A stretch of 64,000 bases of DNA from contig OX424576.1 in the NCBI GenBank assembly GCA_949152435.1, positions 53,536,536 to 53,600,535 on the forward strand, read 5' to 3'. Every line of letters begins with the position of its first letter. Positions within the stretch are counted from its first letter, which is position 1. The notes below the pieces were generated by a model that worked only from the letters and a program-made list of their open reading frames with translations, had not been told where the DNA came from and searched no databases. The DNA is from Gastracanthus pulcherrimus. Its lineage: Eukaryota; Arthropoda; Insecta; Hymenoptera; Pteromalidae. Below, piece by piece: positions 10,236-20,699 of the stretch. The position numbers and the translations under genes are program-made.

Positions 10236-11545
10236 TAATATAATTGTTATCTTAACTTTCACTTATTGCATATTTCTTATTAAAATAATAATTCACTTTA
10301 TCAGTTCGTCAGTTTATAAAATTTAAATGTAATGAACTAGTCACAGTCAGATATCACAGAAAACGCTTCGTCAAAAAATAATACATAGAATAAAAAATAA
10401 ATACAATAGAGATAACATATAAATATAAAAGAATACATACACATACTTTGCTAAATTTTTGCGTATACTATCACGTCTAAATTTAAAACACACTCATTCA
10501 TGACACTTTAACAATCACGCTAATAAATACATTCACACTTAACTAACACTAAACATATTTAATAAATAAATAAATAAATTAATAAATAAATACGTCGAAT
10601 AAATAAATAAACCAGATAAATAATTAAATTAAATAAATAAATAAATAAATAAATTTAAATAAATAAATAAATTAAATAAATAAATAATTCAAAATAAATA
10701 AAAAGCTTAAATAAATGTTCGACTCACCTCTGTACATTCTCTTCACCATGTAATTGCTTAAGGTGCCTGCTAAACGCCGTTTTAAATTTACAAAAAGATG
10801 GCAGGCACCTCACACTGCTCGGGAGCGAATTCCAGAGGTGCGCACCTTGAACTCTAAATGAGAAAAGTAAGGTAAAGTAGGTTAGATCGACGGAAGTCAC
10901 GCTTTGGCGAGGAGTTTCGGATCTCATGAAACGCGCAGTCTCGATGGTGAAGAGAAAGCGAGACGAACAAACCCGAACGGAACAGAAAATTAAAAATTAA
11001 AATGCATATGCTTGCAAGCGGTCTGCAGCTGGCCTATTGTAAACTTCGATTTTCTAGACAATATTTTCTTCTTTTAAAATTTTTAACGCAGTAACTATCG
11101 CAAAGGTTGTAAATATATAAAATTATCAAATAAAAAAATCTCGTTCATAAATTAAATTTATATATGTAATTATTTATACCTTTTATTATTATTTCTTTTT
11201 TAATTAAGGTGCACGAGTAAAGTGCCAAGGCAAAATATGCCATGGGCACACCTAGCACTTTATTTCTTAAATAATTAAAAACGCCTTATACACAACTGTG
11301 TATAAATAAGATTTATTCAATATATAATTTTATTATGCATTTTAATTTTGAATTTTTGATTCCGTTCGAGTTTGTTCGTCTCGCTTTCTCTTCACAATCG
11401 CGACTGCACGTTTCATGAGATCCGAAACTCCTCGCCAAAGCGTGACTTCCGCTGACCTAACCTACTATTGACCTTGTCCATGTTACACGATGGAATTTTC
11501 AAATCATTCGAATCAGAATTAATCCACGTCGAGTGTACATGTATT

Positions 11546-11958
11546 TAAAATGGAAAAATATCCAAATCTCAGTTTATCTTAAAATCTTAATATATTTATT
11601 TATTATCAAAGTGAATTATTTATTATGAAAGATATAGGCAACCCGTGTAATAAATCACAAACGAATAAATAACTCTAATGCATTATGGTTAAATTCTTTA
11701 AATAAATTCTATTTAAAGTACTTGTTAAATATTATATTATGCATCTAGGGAGGTAAAGAGTCGCCATTTTATCTACCATGGTGCATATACTATTTTTCAC
11801 CATACCCGGGCTGAAATTGACACATTTCAGTTTCTGAGCCAGGAGGAAATGTGGTGCGGTTGGCCAGGGTATGGTGAAAAACAAAATTATAAACTGTACC
11901 TTAAATAATTTGAATCAAATTATTGAACAAAAACAACTTATGATAAAAGTAAAGAATA
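11546..11958. other. Non-coding; small inverted repeat
   Basis: AT-rich. TTTTTCACCATACCCGGG near 11795 is partly inverted in CCAGGGTATGGTGAAAAA near 11863, and CCATACCCGGG also occurs near 8731. It probably belongs to the same old element family as the flanking inverted repeat. The last five bases, GAATA (11954-11958), are the left target duplication of the BEL/Pao element. Confidence 0.5.
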
Positions 11959-11984
11959 TGAAGAAAATGCTAATAATTAAAAAG

Positions 11985-12047
<63 letters not shown>

Positions 12048-12784
12048 TGAGTGAGGGAAGGCTGGGTAGATAAATAAATACACAATTTTTCGCGGGAAAA
12101 GAAGACAACTTGCCTCGGCGTAAAAACTCCCACGAGGCAGAGAGAAAAGCCGGGGCAAGCGAATAATTTATTTAATAAAGAGGAAATTATACATAACAAA
12201 AAGAGATTCTAAGATAGGAACAAAAAAGAAGGTGACAAACGCAATTACCCTAACGCTGTGAGGTACCATTAACGCGCGCAAGAGAGCTCTCTTTCCTTAA
12301 ATACTAGACGGGAGAAACGTGGACAGCGCGACGTAATGTCCTGGCTGCACGTGGTTGGGATGCACCTCCTTGGTCGCAGGGCGCCTCGACGTCTCGAGGG
12401 AACCGTACCTGGACCACGGGCAGACCCTTTGGCCCTGCCGCGTAGGTGATCGCCGGGTGGAAGTCGGCACGTCGAGGGAGCTCGCACGTGGCCGGACCTT
12501 CCCAATCGTCCTTCGCACCGAATACACACACACCCACACGACTCGATTTACGCACACACACACCCGACGCAGACAATTAATGAAGGGAGAAGTCGACCGT
12601 CCTGATAAGGACGTACGTGCCGAGCTTCTCGTACAATATATTCAAAAATCCCGTATCGGGTCCGATGCACTGCCTGGAATCACGCCAGAAAAAGTCGACC
12701 GGTCTCTGCGATTGTAGTACGCGGCGGTCGGCGAGCTACGGCGCGCAATTCAAAGGCCCCCCAAAGGCTTAAATAACCCGAACA
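11959..12784 (-). repeat. 3' LTR of the BEL/Pao element
   Basis: On the minus strand it starts TGTTCGGGTTATTTAAGCC at 12784 and ends TTTTCTTCA at 11959. It contains an (AT)n run (11988-12044) and a CA-rich patch near 12525-12565. The partner at 19591-20539 is almost identical but carries about 110 bases (20352-20466) missing here at the position corresponding to 12710, and has a longer spacer near 19865. Immediately upstream on the minus strand is the purine-rich GGCGGGCGGAA, a likely polypurine tract. Open frames inside the LTR are not genes. Confidence 0.93.
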
Positions 12785-12842
12785 TTCCGCCCGCCTTCGT
12801 CCGACGGACGAACAAGAACCTTGGAGAAAGGAGGAAACCGGC

Positions 12843-13215
12843 TCACTTTTCCTTAGCATCCAACACTAAAGGGCAAAGACGAGCAATGTGTCGTCGAAGG
12901 AAAGAAGAGGCAGTCTTGATGGTAACCACTCGCACCAGACCATCCGGGCCAGGGTGCACCTCAGTGACCCTGCCCAATGGCCATTTTGATGGAGGGTACC
13001 GATCATCCTTCACCAATACGAGCTGACCTACCGCGAAGTTCTCGCAAGGGTCCCTCCACTTTTCTCGCATTTGCAAGTGTAGCAGATACTCCGCTGACCA
13101 GCGCTTCCAGAAGTTGTTACGGATACGCTGGAGTAGCTGGAACCGGTTCAGCCGATTTTCTGGCAACTCGGGCAGGTCAGCGTCCGAAAGCAAAAACGGA
13201 AGCTCCTTCCTTAAG
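12843..13215 (-). pseudogene. BEL/Pao integrase C-terminal region (DUF5641-like)
   Basis: The minus-strand frame contains ELPENRLNRFQLLQRIRNNF and FWKRWSAEYLLHLQ, then LVLVKDDRYPPSKWPLGRV and a C-terminus ending LVLDAKEK. This is the conserved C-terminal module of BEL/Pao polyproteins, thought to act in integration. The zinc-binding and catalytic core that should precede it are absent: the sequence passes directly from RNase H material near 13240 into this module, so several hundred codons were deleted. Confidence 0.88.
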
Positions 13216-13737
13216 GAAATGCGAGGGAGTAAGCGCCCCACAACTCCAAATTGGGAATGCTCACCGTTTTCACGGGAGCTACCTTGGATTTTGCCGACGA
13301 TAACGACACCCGGCAATTTTCATTACCCTCATCAATTCGCAGATATACTACTGCGGCATAAGCTCAAGAGGAAGCATCGGCAAATCCATGTATCTGATAA
13401 GAACAAGCAGCTGTACCCCCTAGCCAACGTTCGATGGACAGAGAAGGCAATGCAGATAAACTCTTGCAATAATCATACCAGCGCTTACGGATCTCAGCTG
13501 GCAGTGATGAGTCTCATTCGCACTTCAAGATCCACATATCTTGCATCAAGATCTTGGCCGTGACCGAGACTGGGCAATCCAACCTAACGGATCGAATAAA
13601 CGCGCAATATTAGCGAGGACAGACCTTTTCATTTGAGCAGCAGCCATATTCTCAACACTAGACGCATTGAACCGAAACGCATCTTGCGATGGGACCCACT
13701 GTACCCCTAGAGCCTTAACTGACTCATCCTAATCGAT
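13216..13737 (-). pseudogene. BEL/Pao RT C-terminal part and RNase H start
   Basis: In the same orientation and after the RT, the frame resumes past two TAG codons with ESVKALGVQWVPSQDAFRFN and ARLFDPLGWIA. A frameshift follows, then YQIHGFADASS with an in-frame stop and AYAAVVYLRI. GFADAS is the start of the BEL/Pao RNase H-like domain. The match ends near 13240 at LELWGA, where a deletion joins it to the integrase C-terminus. Several stops and at least one frameshift show long decay. Confidence 0.8.
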
Positions 13738-14820
13738 CTACTTCTCAGTGATCTGCCGTACCGAGTCTGGCAGCAATTCCGGATGATTTGCAGCCCACTT
13801 GTCCAACTCGATCCCAGCAGAAGCTAAGAACTTGGTAAGCTCGACTCTCTTCCGGATTGCAGTCGACAAGTCATCCGTTCCTGCAAATGTGTCATCGACA
13901 TACGTTTCTGACTGATAACAACAAGCCCCGAGCGGAAACCGATTCCCTTCATCCTCAACTAACTGCGAGAGAGTGCGAATTGCTAAATAAGAAGCACAAG
14001 CCGCCCCATAAGTGACCGTAGTCCGGCGAAAATCAATTGGTTCAGATGCAGCATCGGGCGCGCAGACGATCCTCTGGTAATCCTGATCTTCCGGCCTCAC
14101 CTGAATCTGTCGAAACATCTTGACTATATCAGCAGTGAAAGCGAATCGATACCTACGCCAGTTCAACAGAATCAAGGAGAGATCACTCTGCAACGGAGCC
14201 CCTGTGAACAAAGAAGCATTCAACGAATGTCCGTCTCGCGTACGACGAGAGGCGTCGAACACAACCCGTAGCTTCCTCTTTGATGCGTCCTCCTGCACCA
14301 CTGCATGATGAGGCAAATACCAAACATCAGACTGATGGATCTCCGACGAAGGAACCCGCGACATGTGACCTAACCTCTCATAAGTTTCCATGAATTCAAC
14401 GTACGCTTGGGTAAGCTTTGGATCACGAGAAAGCCGACGATGCAAATGAGAAAGCGATCCCAGTGCGATGCGACGAGTCTTCGCAGCAACGGAAGAGGGA
14501 TCTGGCTTCAAAGGGAGCTTCACCTCATACCGACCCTGCGAGTCACGGCCATGCGTCACCCGAAACAAGCTCTCGCACCTTGCATCCTCTGGATTCAGCC
14601 TGTCACTTGGCGCTGAAACTTCCTCAAGTACCCAAAACCGCTGCAACACTTGATCTAAATCATCCCTGCAGTGGAGCGCCTGAACTGGAGAATCAATCGC
14701 AGAACCATCCGCCCGCCGTAATCCTTCTGCATCCACCGGTTCGGAGACAATCCAACCGAGGACTGTGTTCTGAGCAACAAGCCGCGAAGTCGTGGATTTT
14801 TTCATCCCAGAAAGAAGCAA
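13738..14820 (-). pseudogene. BEL/Pao reverse transcriptase
   Basis: About 360 residues are open. Landmarks in order are the linker WIVSEPVDAEG, the FWVLEEV motif, YEVKLPLKPD, the finger region WYLPHHAVVQ, KLRVVFDASRRT with the first catalytic region, LNASLFTGAPLQSDL, the aspartate of FTADIVKMFRQIQV, and the catalytic box YVDD in CYQSETYVDDTFAGTD. All key residues are present. It is a pseudogene by context: the frame is separated from the protease only by a nonsense TAG at 14827-14829 and ends at another TAG before the conserved ALGVQW segment. Confidence 0.93.
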
Positions 14821-14826
14821 CTGACC

Positions 14827-15156
14827 CTAGATATCTTCGCCTAGAATAAGATTGATCTTCTTCGGGACTGCAAACTCAGGATCAGCTAAAACCATACCCG
14901 AAACTTTCTCCCGAGCTAAAGCCTCGCTAAGTTCGTGGGAAGGAAGACGCGAGGTGAGTTTAGGAAGAACTAATACTTCTGCTTTGACCTGAAATCCTGC
15001 ATCAACCGCCGAACGAACAGTGATCTGAGTGATCGAACGAGCAATAGTCAGTCCAAGTAACTGCACAATGGATTCAGATATAAATGAAGCTTCCGAGCCT
15101 TGATCTAAAAACGCCCACACAAACGTGCCCTTGCCCTTTGGACCTACTACCAACAC
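14827..15156 (-). pseudogene. BEL/Pao aspartic protease
   Basis: The 109-residue frame carries FLDQGSEASFIS, with the LDxGS form of the aspartic protease active site seen in BEL/Pao, and ends KINLILGEDI. The usual continuation, a tyrosine before GQLLL, has become TAG at 14827-14829, so protease and reverse transcriptase were once a single frame. In life such a protease matures the Gag-Pol polyprotein. Confidence 0.88.
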
Positions 15157-15186
15157 TCGAGCTGTGGCAAGGAGAGTCTTCCTCGT

Positions 15187-15507
15187 TTACATCGGAGATC
15201 TAACCGCATGCAGACCCACCACCGCTGATTTAGTACCTGGAGTCCAGTGGCTGCCCTTGGATGCATTAGATGCTGACGCAGAACCTTGCGAGTTTTCTGC
15301 CTCCTGGAAATGAATAACAGTGTGATGTTTGCCCTGACATGTAGAACAACGACCTGAAGAAGAACAAGAGTTCGCTCGGTGCCGACCCAGACAGTTAAAG
15401 CAGAGCTGCAGGCGCCTAACTTCCTCTCGACACTCCTGGACAGATTTCTCCTTGAACCGATTGCATTTCATGAGAGCATGCGGGCCAATACAGAGTGGGC
15501 AATTCAT
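15187..15507 (-). pseudogene. BEL/Pao Gag C-terminal zinc knuckles
   Basis: The frame includes three cysteine/histidine modules, CPLCIGPHALMKC, CFNCLGRHRANSC and CSTCQGKHHTVIH, the nucleic-acid-binding array of BEL/Pao Gag. It starts abruptly at MNCPLC because the foldback element adjoins at about 15508. The roughly 300 residues that should precede it are absent here, and only a decayed N-terminal piece may survive near 19170-19320. Confidence 0.9.
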
Positions 15508-18500
15508 GGCTTTTTAATCCAGTGCCGAGCTCCTTAGACCGTCGTTGGCTTTTTCATCCAACGCCGAGTTTCGTAGACCGTCGCTGGCTTTGCTGGCTTT
15601 GTAATCCAGCGCCGAGCTTCGTAGACAGACGCTGGCTTTTTAATCCAGTACCGAGCTCCTTAGACCGTCGTTGGCTTTTTCATCCAGCGCCGAGTTTCGT
15701 AGACCGGCGCATGGCTTTGCTGGCTTTTTAATACAGCGCCGAGCTCCTTAGACCGGTGCTGGCTTTATAATCCAGCGACGAGCTCCGTAGACCGGCGCTG
15801 GCTTTGCTGGTTATTTAATCCAGCACCGAGCTCCTTAGACCGGCGCTGGCTTTTTAATCCATAGCCGAGCTTCATAGACCGACGCTGGCTTTTTCATCCA
15901 GTGCCGAGTTTCGTAGATCGGCACTGGCTTTTTAATCCATCGCCGGGCTCCGTAATCCAGCGCCGGGCTCCGCAGCCTGGCGCTGGCTTTTTAAACCAGC
16001 GCCGGGCTCCGTAGACCGGCGCTGGCATCGGAAACCATAGTGCCGGGCAGGCCGAGCTGCGTAGAGTCGTAAACTCTACAAGGAAAGAAGTTTTAGAGCA
16101 TTATAGCCTCTATAGCTACCAGTATGATGCCTATTATGATAGCACTATAGGACTAGGATATGAGAGAGCTGTGCTCTTTTTCTGAGTCCATCACGTTTTC
16201 ACAACAATGGCTCAGTAGCGTTCCCATAATTTCGTGCAATAATGTTCCCCGCCATAAGTTGGTGAAACCTGTCGAGACTGCCAAGCTAAACATAACCCTA
16301 ATTTTCTCATATTGTATCCAGATCTAAAGTCAACACTGGGTCAGAAGAGTCTTTTTAATGTAATAAGGCAACTGAATTTGCAAACAGTATTATAATTGCA
16401 GTTTGATAATTAGATTAAAAAGATCCTTCTGACTCAGCGTTGACTTTAGTTCTGAATAAAACGTAAGAATTTTATATGTTAGTTTTGATCACATTTAAAA
16501 AAAATTTGTTTTAAGTAATTTCTCATAATCAATAGGGCAAGGTAATGGTGTGAGCGAAATTTCAAAAGATTACTTAAAGTAGTTTGAGAGAATAGAGTAA
16601 ATCAAACTTTCAGAAAAACCTATACACAGATAATAAGATTGAGAATTTAATTATTCAGGGTAAAATAAAGATATAAGCTACCTAGATTTTCTAATATTTT
16701 TACTTTTAATATCTGTGTATTGGTTATTCTGAAAGTTTGATTTATTTGATATTCTCTTAAACTACAAGAAGTTATTATGGATCATGAAAACAAATTTAAA
16801 AAATACTTCTTAGAAACTAACATATAATATTCTCATGTTTTATACAGATATAAAGTCAACGCTTGCTCAGAAGGGTCATTTTAATGAAATTATAAAACTA
16901 TAATTAATCAAATGTTTGCAAGCTCAGGTTTATAATTACATTAAAAAGACTCTTTTTACCCAGCGTTGACTAGATATCTGAATAAAACATGAGAATACTA
17001 TAAGGTTCCTTCGAAGGAATTGTATTTATATTTATTTTAAGTGAATTTTCATAATCTAATAGGGCTATGTAATGGTTTAGGTAAAATTGCAAAAGATTAC
17101 TTCAAGTAGTTTAAAAGAAAATGGAGTCAATGAAACTTTCAAGTTACCTATACACAAATATTAATTTATTTGAAAGTAACGCATAATAAAGTCATGTTCT
17201 ATCCAGATATAAAGTCAACGCTGGCCCAGAAGTGTCATTTTAATGAAATTATAAAACTATAATTAATCAAATGTTTGCAAGCTCAGATTTATAATTACAT
17301 TAAAAAGACTCTTTTCACTCAGCGTTGACTTGATATCTGAATAAAACATGAGAATATTATAAGGTTCTTTCCAAGAAATTGTTTTTTAATATTTATTTTA
17401 AGTGAATTTTCATAATCAAATAGGGCTATGTAATGGTTTAGGTAAAATTGCAAAAGATTACTTCAAGTAGTTTAAAAGAAAATGGAGTCAATGAAACTTT
17501 CAAGTTACCCATACACAAATATTAATTTATTTGAAAGTAACGCATAATAAAGTCAGATTCTATCCAGATATAAAGTCAACGCTGGCCCAGAAGGGTCATT
17601 TTAATGAAATTATAAAACTATAATTAATCAAATGTTTGCAAGCTCAGGTTTATAATTACATTAAAAAGACTCTTTTCACTCAGCGTTGACTTGAGCACAG
17701 CTCTCTCATATCCTAGTCCTATAGTGCTATCATAATTGGCATCATAGTGGTACCTATAGAGGCTATAATGCTCTAAAACTTCTTTCCTTGTAGGGTCTAC
17801 GACTCTACGCAGCTCGGCCTGCCCGGCACTATGGTTTACGATGCCAGCGCCGGTCTACGGAGCCCAGCGTCGGATTAAAAAGCCAGCGACGGTCTACGAA
17901 ACTCGGTGCTGGATGAAAAAGCCAGCGTCGGTCTACGAAGCTCGGCGCTGGATTAGAAAGCCAGCACCGATCTAAGGAGCTCAGCGCTGGATTAAAACGC
18001 TAGCAAAGCCAGCGACGGTCTACGAAACTCGGCGCTGGATAAAAAAGCCAGCGTCGGTCTACGAAGCTCGGCTATGGATTAAAAAGTCAGCAAAGCCAGC
18101 GCCGGTCTAAGGAGCTCAGCGCTGGATTAAAACACCAGCAAAGCCAGCGACGGTCTACGAAACTCGGCGCTGGATAAAAAAGCCAGCGTCAGTCTACGAA
18201 GCTCGGCTATGGATTAAAAAGTTAGCAAAGCCAGCGCCGGTCTAAGGAGCTCGGTGCTGGATTAAATAACCAGCAAAGCCAGCGTCGGTCTACGGAACTC
18301 GGCGCTGGATTAAAAAGCCAGCACCGTCCTAAGGAGCTCGGCGCTGGATTAAAAAGCCAGCGCCGGGCTACGAATCTCGGCGCTGGATGAAAAAGCCAGC
18401 GACGGTCTAAAGAGCTCGGCGCTGGATGAAAAAGCCAGCGTCTGTCTACGAAGCTCGGCGCTGGATTAAAAAGCCAGCAATGCCAGCGCTGGTCTAAGGA

Positions 18501-18738
18501 GCTCGGCACTGGATTAAAAAGCCAGCAAAGCCAGCGACGGTCTACGAAACTCGGCGCTGGATGAAAAAGCCAGCAAATCCAGCGCCGGTCTAAGGAGCTC
18601 GGTACTGGATTAAAAAGCCAGCGTCGGTCTACGGAGCTCGGCACTGGATGAAAAAGCCAGCGTCGGTCTACGAAGCTCGGCGCTGTATTAAAAATCCAGC
18701 GCAGGTGTACGAACCCAGTCAACAAAAACTAACTTAAA
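15508..18738. mobile_element. Foldback element with 36-bp modular arms
   Basis: The left arm (15508-16180) and right arm (17694-18735) are inverted copies. Each is built of a unit of about 36 bp containing CCAGCGCCGAGCTYCGTAGA and CGGCGCTGG; some units carry a 12-base CTTTGCTGG addition. The inner arm ends are unique: 16040-16180 and 17694-17830 share GCACTATGG, CTCTAGCGG-like and GAGAGCTGTGCTC sequences in opposite orientation. Because units are 36 bp they stay in one frame, giving spurious repetitive open frames such as 18222-18725 on the minus strand. It disrupts the gag of the BEL/Pao element. Confidence 0.85.
16317..17693. repeat. Central repeats of the foldback element (about 360 bp each)
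   Basis: The phrase ATCCAGATATAAAGTCAACG (variant ATACAGATATAAAG) starts near 16842, 17201 and 17562, giving a period of about 360 bp for two and a half units. Each unit contains an internal inverted pair: AAAGTCAACGCTGG near its start and CAGCGTTGACTT about 125 bases later. An inverted, more diverged half-unit lies at 16317-16490. There is no coding capacity. Confidence 0.8.
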
Positions 18739-19165
18739 GACATGTTTTTGTATTGCAAAGTCGTCTTAAAGACAGGTTTTGTTTATTGGGAAGCTTGGCG
18801 CTGGTTGATAATGGCAGCGTCGATCTACGAAGCACAGTGCTTGCGTAAAAAGCCAGCGCAGGTGTACGAACCGAGTAAACAAAAACTATCTGAAAGACAT
18901 GTTTTTGTATTGCAAAGTCGTCTTGAAGACAGGTTTTGTTTACTGGGAAGCTTGGCGCTGGTTGATGATGGCAGCGTCGGTGTACGAAGCTCGGTGCTTG
19001 CGTAAAAAGTCAGCGCAGGTGTACGAACCCAGTAAATAAAAACTATCTTAATGACATGTTTTTGTATTGCAAAGTCGTCTTAGAGACAGGTTTTGTTTAC
19101 TGGGAAGCTTGGCGCTGGTTGATGATGGCAGCGTCGGTCTACGAAGCCTGGTGCTTACGTAAAAC
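18739..19165. repeat. 157-bp tandem repeat, 2.7 copies
   Basis: GACATGTTTTTGTATTGCAA starts at 18739, 18896 and 19053, an exact period of 157 bp. Each unit is a fusion: two modules of the 36-bp foldback type plus a hairpin of about 76 bp whose ends are CCCAGTAAACAAAA and TTTTGTTTACTGGG. The hairpin apparently inserted once into the 36-bp array, and the composite was then amplified. Confidence 0.85.
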
Positions 19166-19590
19166 TCAAATAAATACACGGACTAACTTATCTTCAGGTA
19201 AATGCAACCACCTCCTGCGACGGGCACGATCATTCAACAAGCGAATCATACCATTAATATCCGATGCCACTCTTTATGAGTTGGTCATGCAATTTTATGA
19301 TTTTTGATATCCATCGTCGGTAAGTGAACGCTTAGGGGCAGTCTACTGTGATGGCGCTCTGAACGGTGCCGGCAACAGCTCGCCAGCGTATCGCCAGCCA
19401 CACCGCGAGCGCGCGCGTGGAGGCGACGCTTCAAGCCGAGCAAGCGCGCTAGACGCCACGAGCTGATTCCGAGAAGGGCCGTACGGCGCCGATAACAGCT
19501 CGCACGCTAAGAACGCTTAATATGATGCGCTGTTCGGATTTCATTCATCTAGCCAACCAACCTATCACTCATTCCTCACCCGGGGCACCA
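19166..19590 (-). pseudogene. BEL/Pao leader, primer site and decayed start of gag
   Basis: Directly next to the 5' LTR the minus strand reads TGGTGCCCCGGGTGAGG, the complement of a tRNA 3' end with CCA, as expected for a primer-binding site; I did not settle which tRNA. The leader is GC-rich. Near 19310 a possible gag start reads ISKIIKLHDQLIKSG in one frame and then MIRLLNDRARRRR in another, interrupted by stops, before the foldback-derived repeats begin. The gag identity is inferred from position. Confidence 0.5.
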
Positions 19591-19619
19591 TGAAGAAAAT
19601 GCTAATAATTAAAAAGAAT

Positions 19620-19675
<56 letters not shown>

Positions 19676-20539
19676 AATGAATGAGTGAGGGAAGGCTGGG
19701 TAGATAAATAAATACACAATTTTTCGCGGGAAAAGAAGACAACTTGCCTCGGCGTAAAAACTCCCACGAGGCAGAGAAAAAAGCCGGGGCAAGCGAATAA
19801 TTTATTTAATAAAGAGGAAATTATACATAACAAAAAGAGATTCTAAGATAGGAACAAAAAAGAAGGGAGAGAGAAGGTGACAAACGCAATTACCCTAACG
19901 CTGTGAGGTACCATTAACGAGCGCAAGAGAGCTCTCTTACCTTAAATACTAGACGGGAGAAACGTAGACAGCGCGACGTAATGTCCTGGCTGCACGTGGT
20001 TGGGATACACCTCCTTGGTTGCAGGGCGCCTCGACGTCACGAGGGAACCGTACCTGGACCACGGGCAGACCCTTTGGCCCTGCCACGTAGGTGATCGCTG
20101 GGTGTAAGTCGGCACGTCGAGGGAGCTCGCACGTGGCCGGACCTTCCCAAGCGTCCTTCGCACCGAATACACACACACACACGACTCGATTTACGCACAC
20201 ACACACCCGACGCAGACAATTAATGAAGGGAGAAGTCGACCGTCCTGATAAGGACGTACGTGCCGAGCTTCTCGTACAATATATTCAAAAATCCCGTATC
20301 GGGTCCGATGCACTGCCTGGAATCACGCCAGAAAAAGTCGACCGGTCTCTGCGGGAGAGAAAACAGAACTGCCGCACACGTGCATAAGGCGTACGAGAAC
20401 TTCCGCTCTCACGGCGCTCGCATCCGCTCGGCCGATAAGCGGCGGCGCACGGAACTACTCGGCCGATTGTAATACGCGGCGGTCGGCGAGCTACGGCGCG
20501 CAATTCAAACGCCCCCCAAAGGCTTAAATAACCCGAACA
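19591..20539 (-). repeat. 5' LTR of the BEL/Pao element
   Basis: Partner of the LTR at 11959-12784, with the same TGTTCGGG start at 20539 and TTCTTCA end at 19591. It is 949 bp, longer than the partner mainly because of about 110 bases at 20352-20466 (GAGAGAAAACAGAACTGCC onward) that the other LTR has lost. The remaining sequence is very similar, so the element is not ancient, but the pair is no longer identical. Confidence 0.93.
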
Positions 20540-20699
20540 GAATAATTAATAGGTATATTAAACTTTACGTTGATATATTAACTTCAATAATATGTAATGA
20601 TATTAATTAGTATAAATTAATATGAATTAACATAAATGATAAAATGATACAATGATTTTTACATTGTATTAATAATTAAGAAACATAGTCTAAATATCT

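Larger units (their letters stand above)
8841..10879 (-). mobile_element. 5'-truncated non-LTR retrotransposon (CR1/jockey-like)
   Basis: On the minus strand the insertion starts with the last codons of a LINE reverse-transcriptase ORF (about 10870-10724, with FRVQGAHLWNSLPSSVRCLP), a C-terminal motif known from CR1, jockey and related clades. An AT-rich 3' region follows with AAATAAATAAAT repeats, then AATAAA (GATGAATAAAATG) and a (TATC)n tail at 8862-8841. AAGTAG flanks both sides and fits a short target duplication. A mariner sits inside the 3' region at 8944-10235. Without it the LINE remnant is about 745 bp. The inverted repeat supplies the few N-terminal residues of the open frame, so the frame is not a gene. 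Confidence 0.75.
8765..11545. mobile_element. Long inverted repeat split by later insertions
   Basis: GATTAATTCTGATTCGAATG and the following 35 bases at 8780-8830 are the reverse complement of 11474-11530. Further inward, 10868-11005 (GGTTAGATCGACGGAAGTCA onward) is the reverse complement of 11331-11465. Both pairs fit one palindromic element whose left arm was split at 8840 by a LINE insertion: the sequence CAACAAGTAG before the insertion and AAGTAGGTTAG after it rejoin into the arm. The undisturbed spacer is 11006-11330. The outer limits are not defined, and no coding sequence belongs to it. Confidence 0.7.
11959..20539 (-). mobile_element. BEL/Pao LTR retrotransposon with a foldback insertion
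   Basis: On the plus strand the element runs from TGAAGAAAATGC at 11959 to ACCCGAACA at 20539. Both LTRs therefore begin TG and end CA on the minus strand. GAATA at 11954-11958 and 20540-20544 is a perfect 5-bp target duplication. Reading the minus strand: 5' LTR, a tRNA-primer site directly after it, a remnant of gag, a large foldback insertion, zinc knuckles, protease, reverse transcriptase, RNase H, integrase C-terminus, purine-rich tract and 3' LTR. Order and motifs are those of BEL/Pao. Nonsense codons, frameshifts and a deletion of most of the integrase make it inactive. Excluding the insertion of about 3.7 kb it is roughly 4.9 kb. Confidence 0.95.

Noticed and set aside
10724..10927. 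Whole minus-strand frame as a gene
   Set aside because: Only the part from about 10870 down is LINE coding sequence; the first residues are contributed by the neighbouring inverted-repeat element.
12269..12717. Several overlapping open frames in GC-rich sequence (and copies at 19942-20503)
   Set aside because: They lie within the LTRs of the BEL/Pao element and differ between the two LTRs.
15495..18725. CRISPR-like array of about 36-bp repeats
   Set aside because: Units are contiguous without unique spacers, are inverted between two arms, and the genome is clearly eukaryotic.
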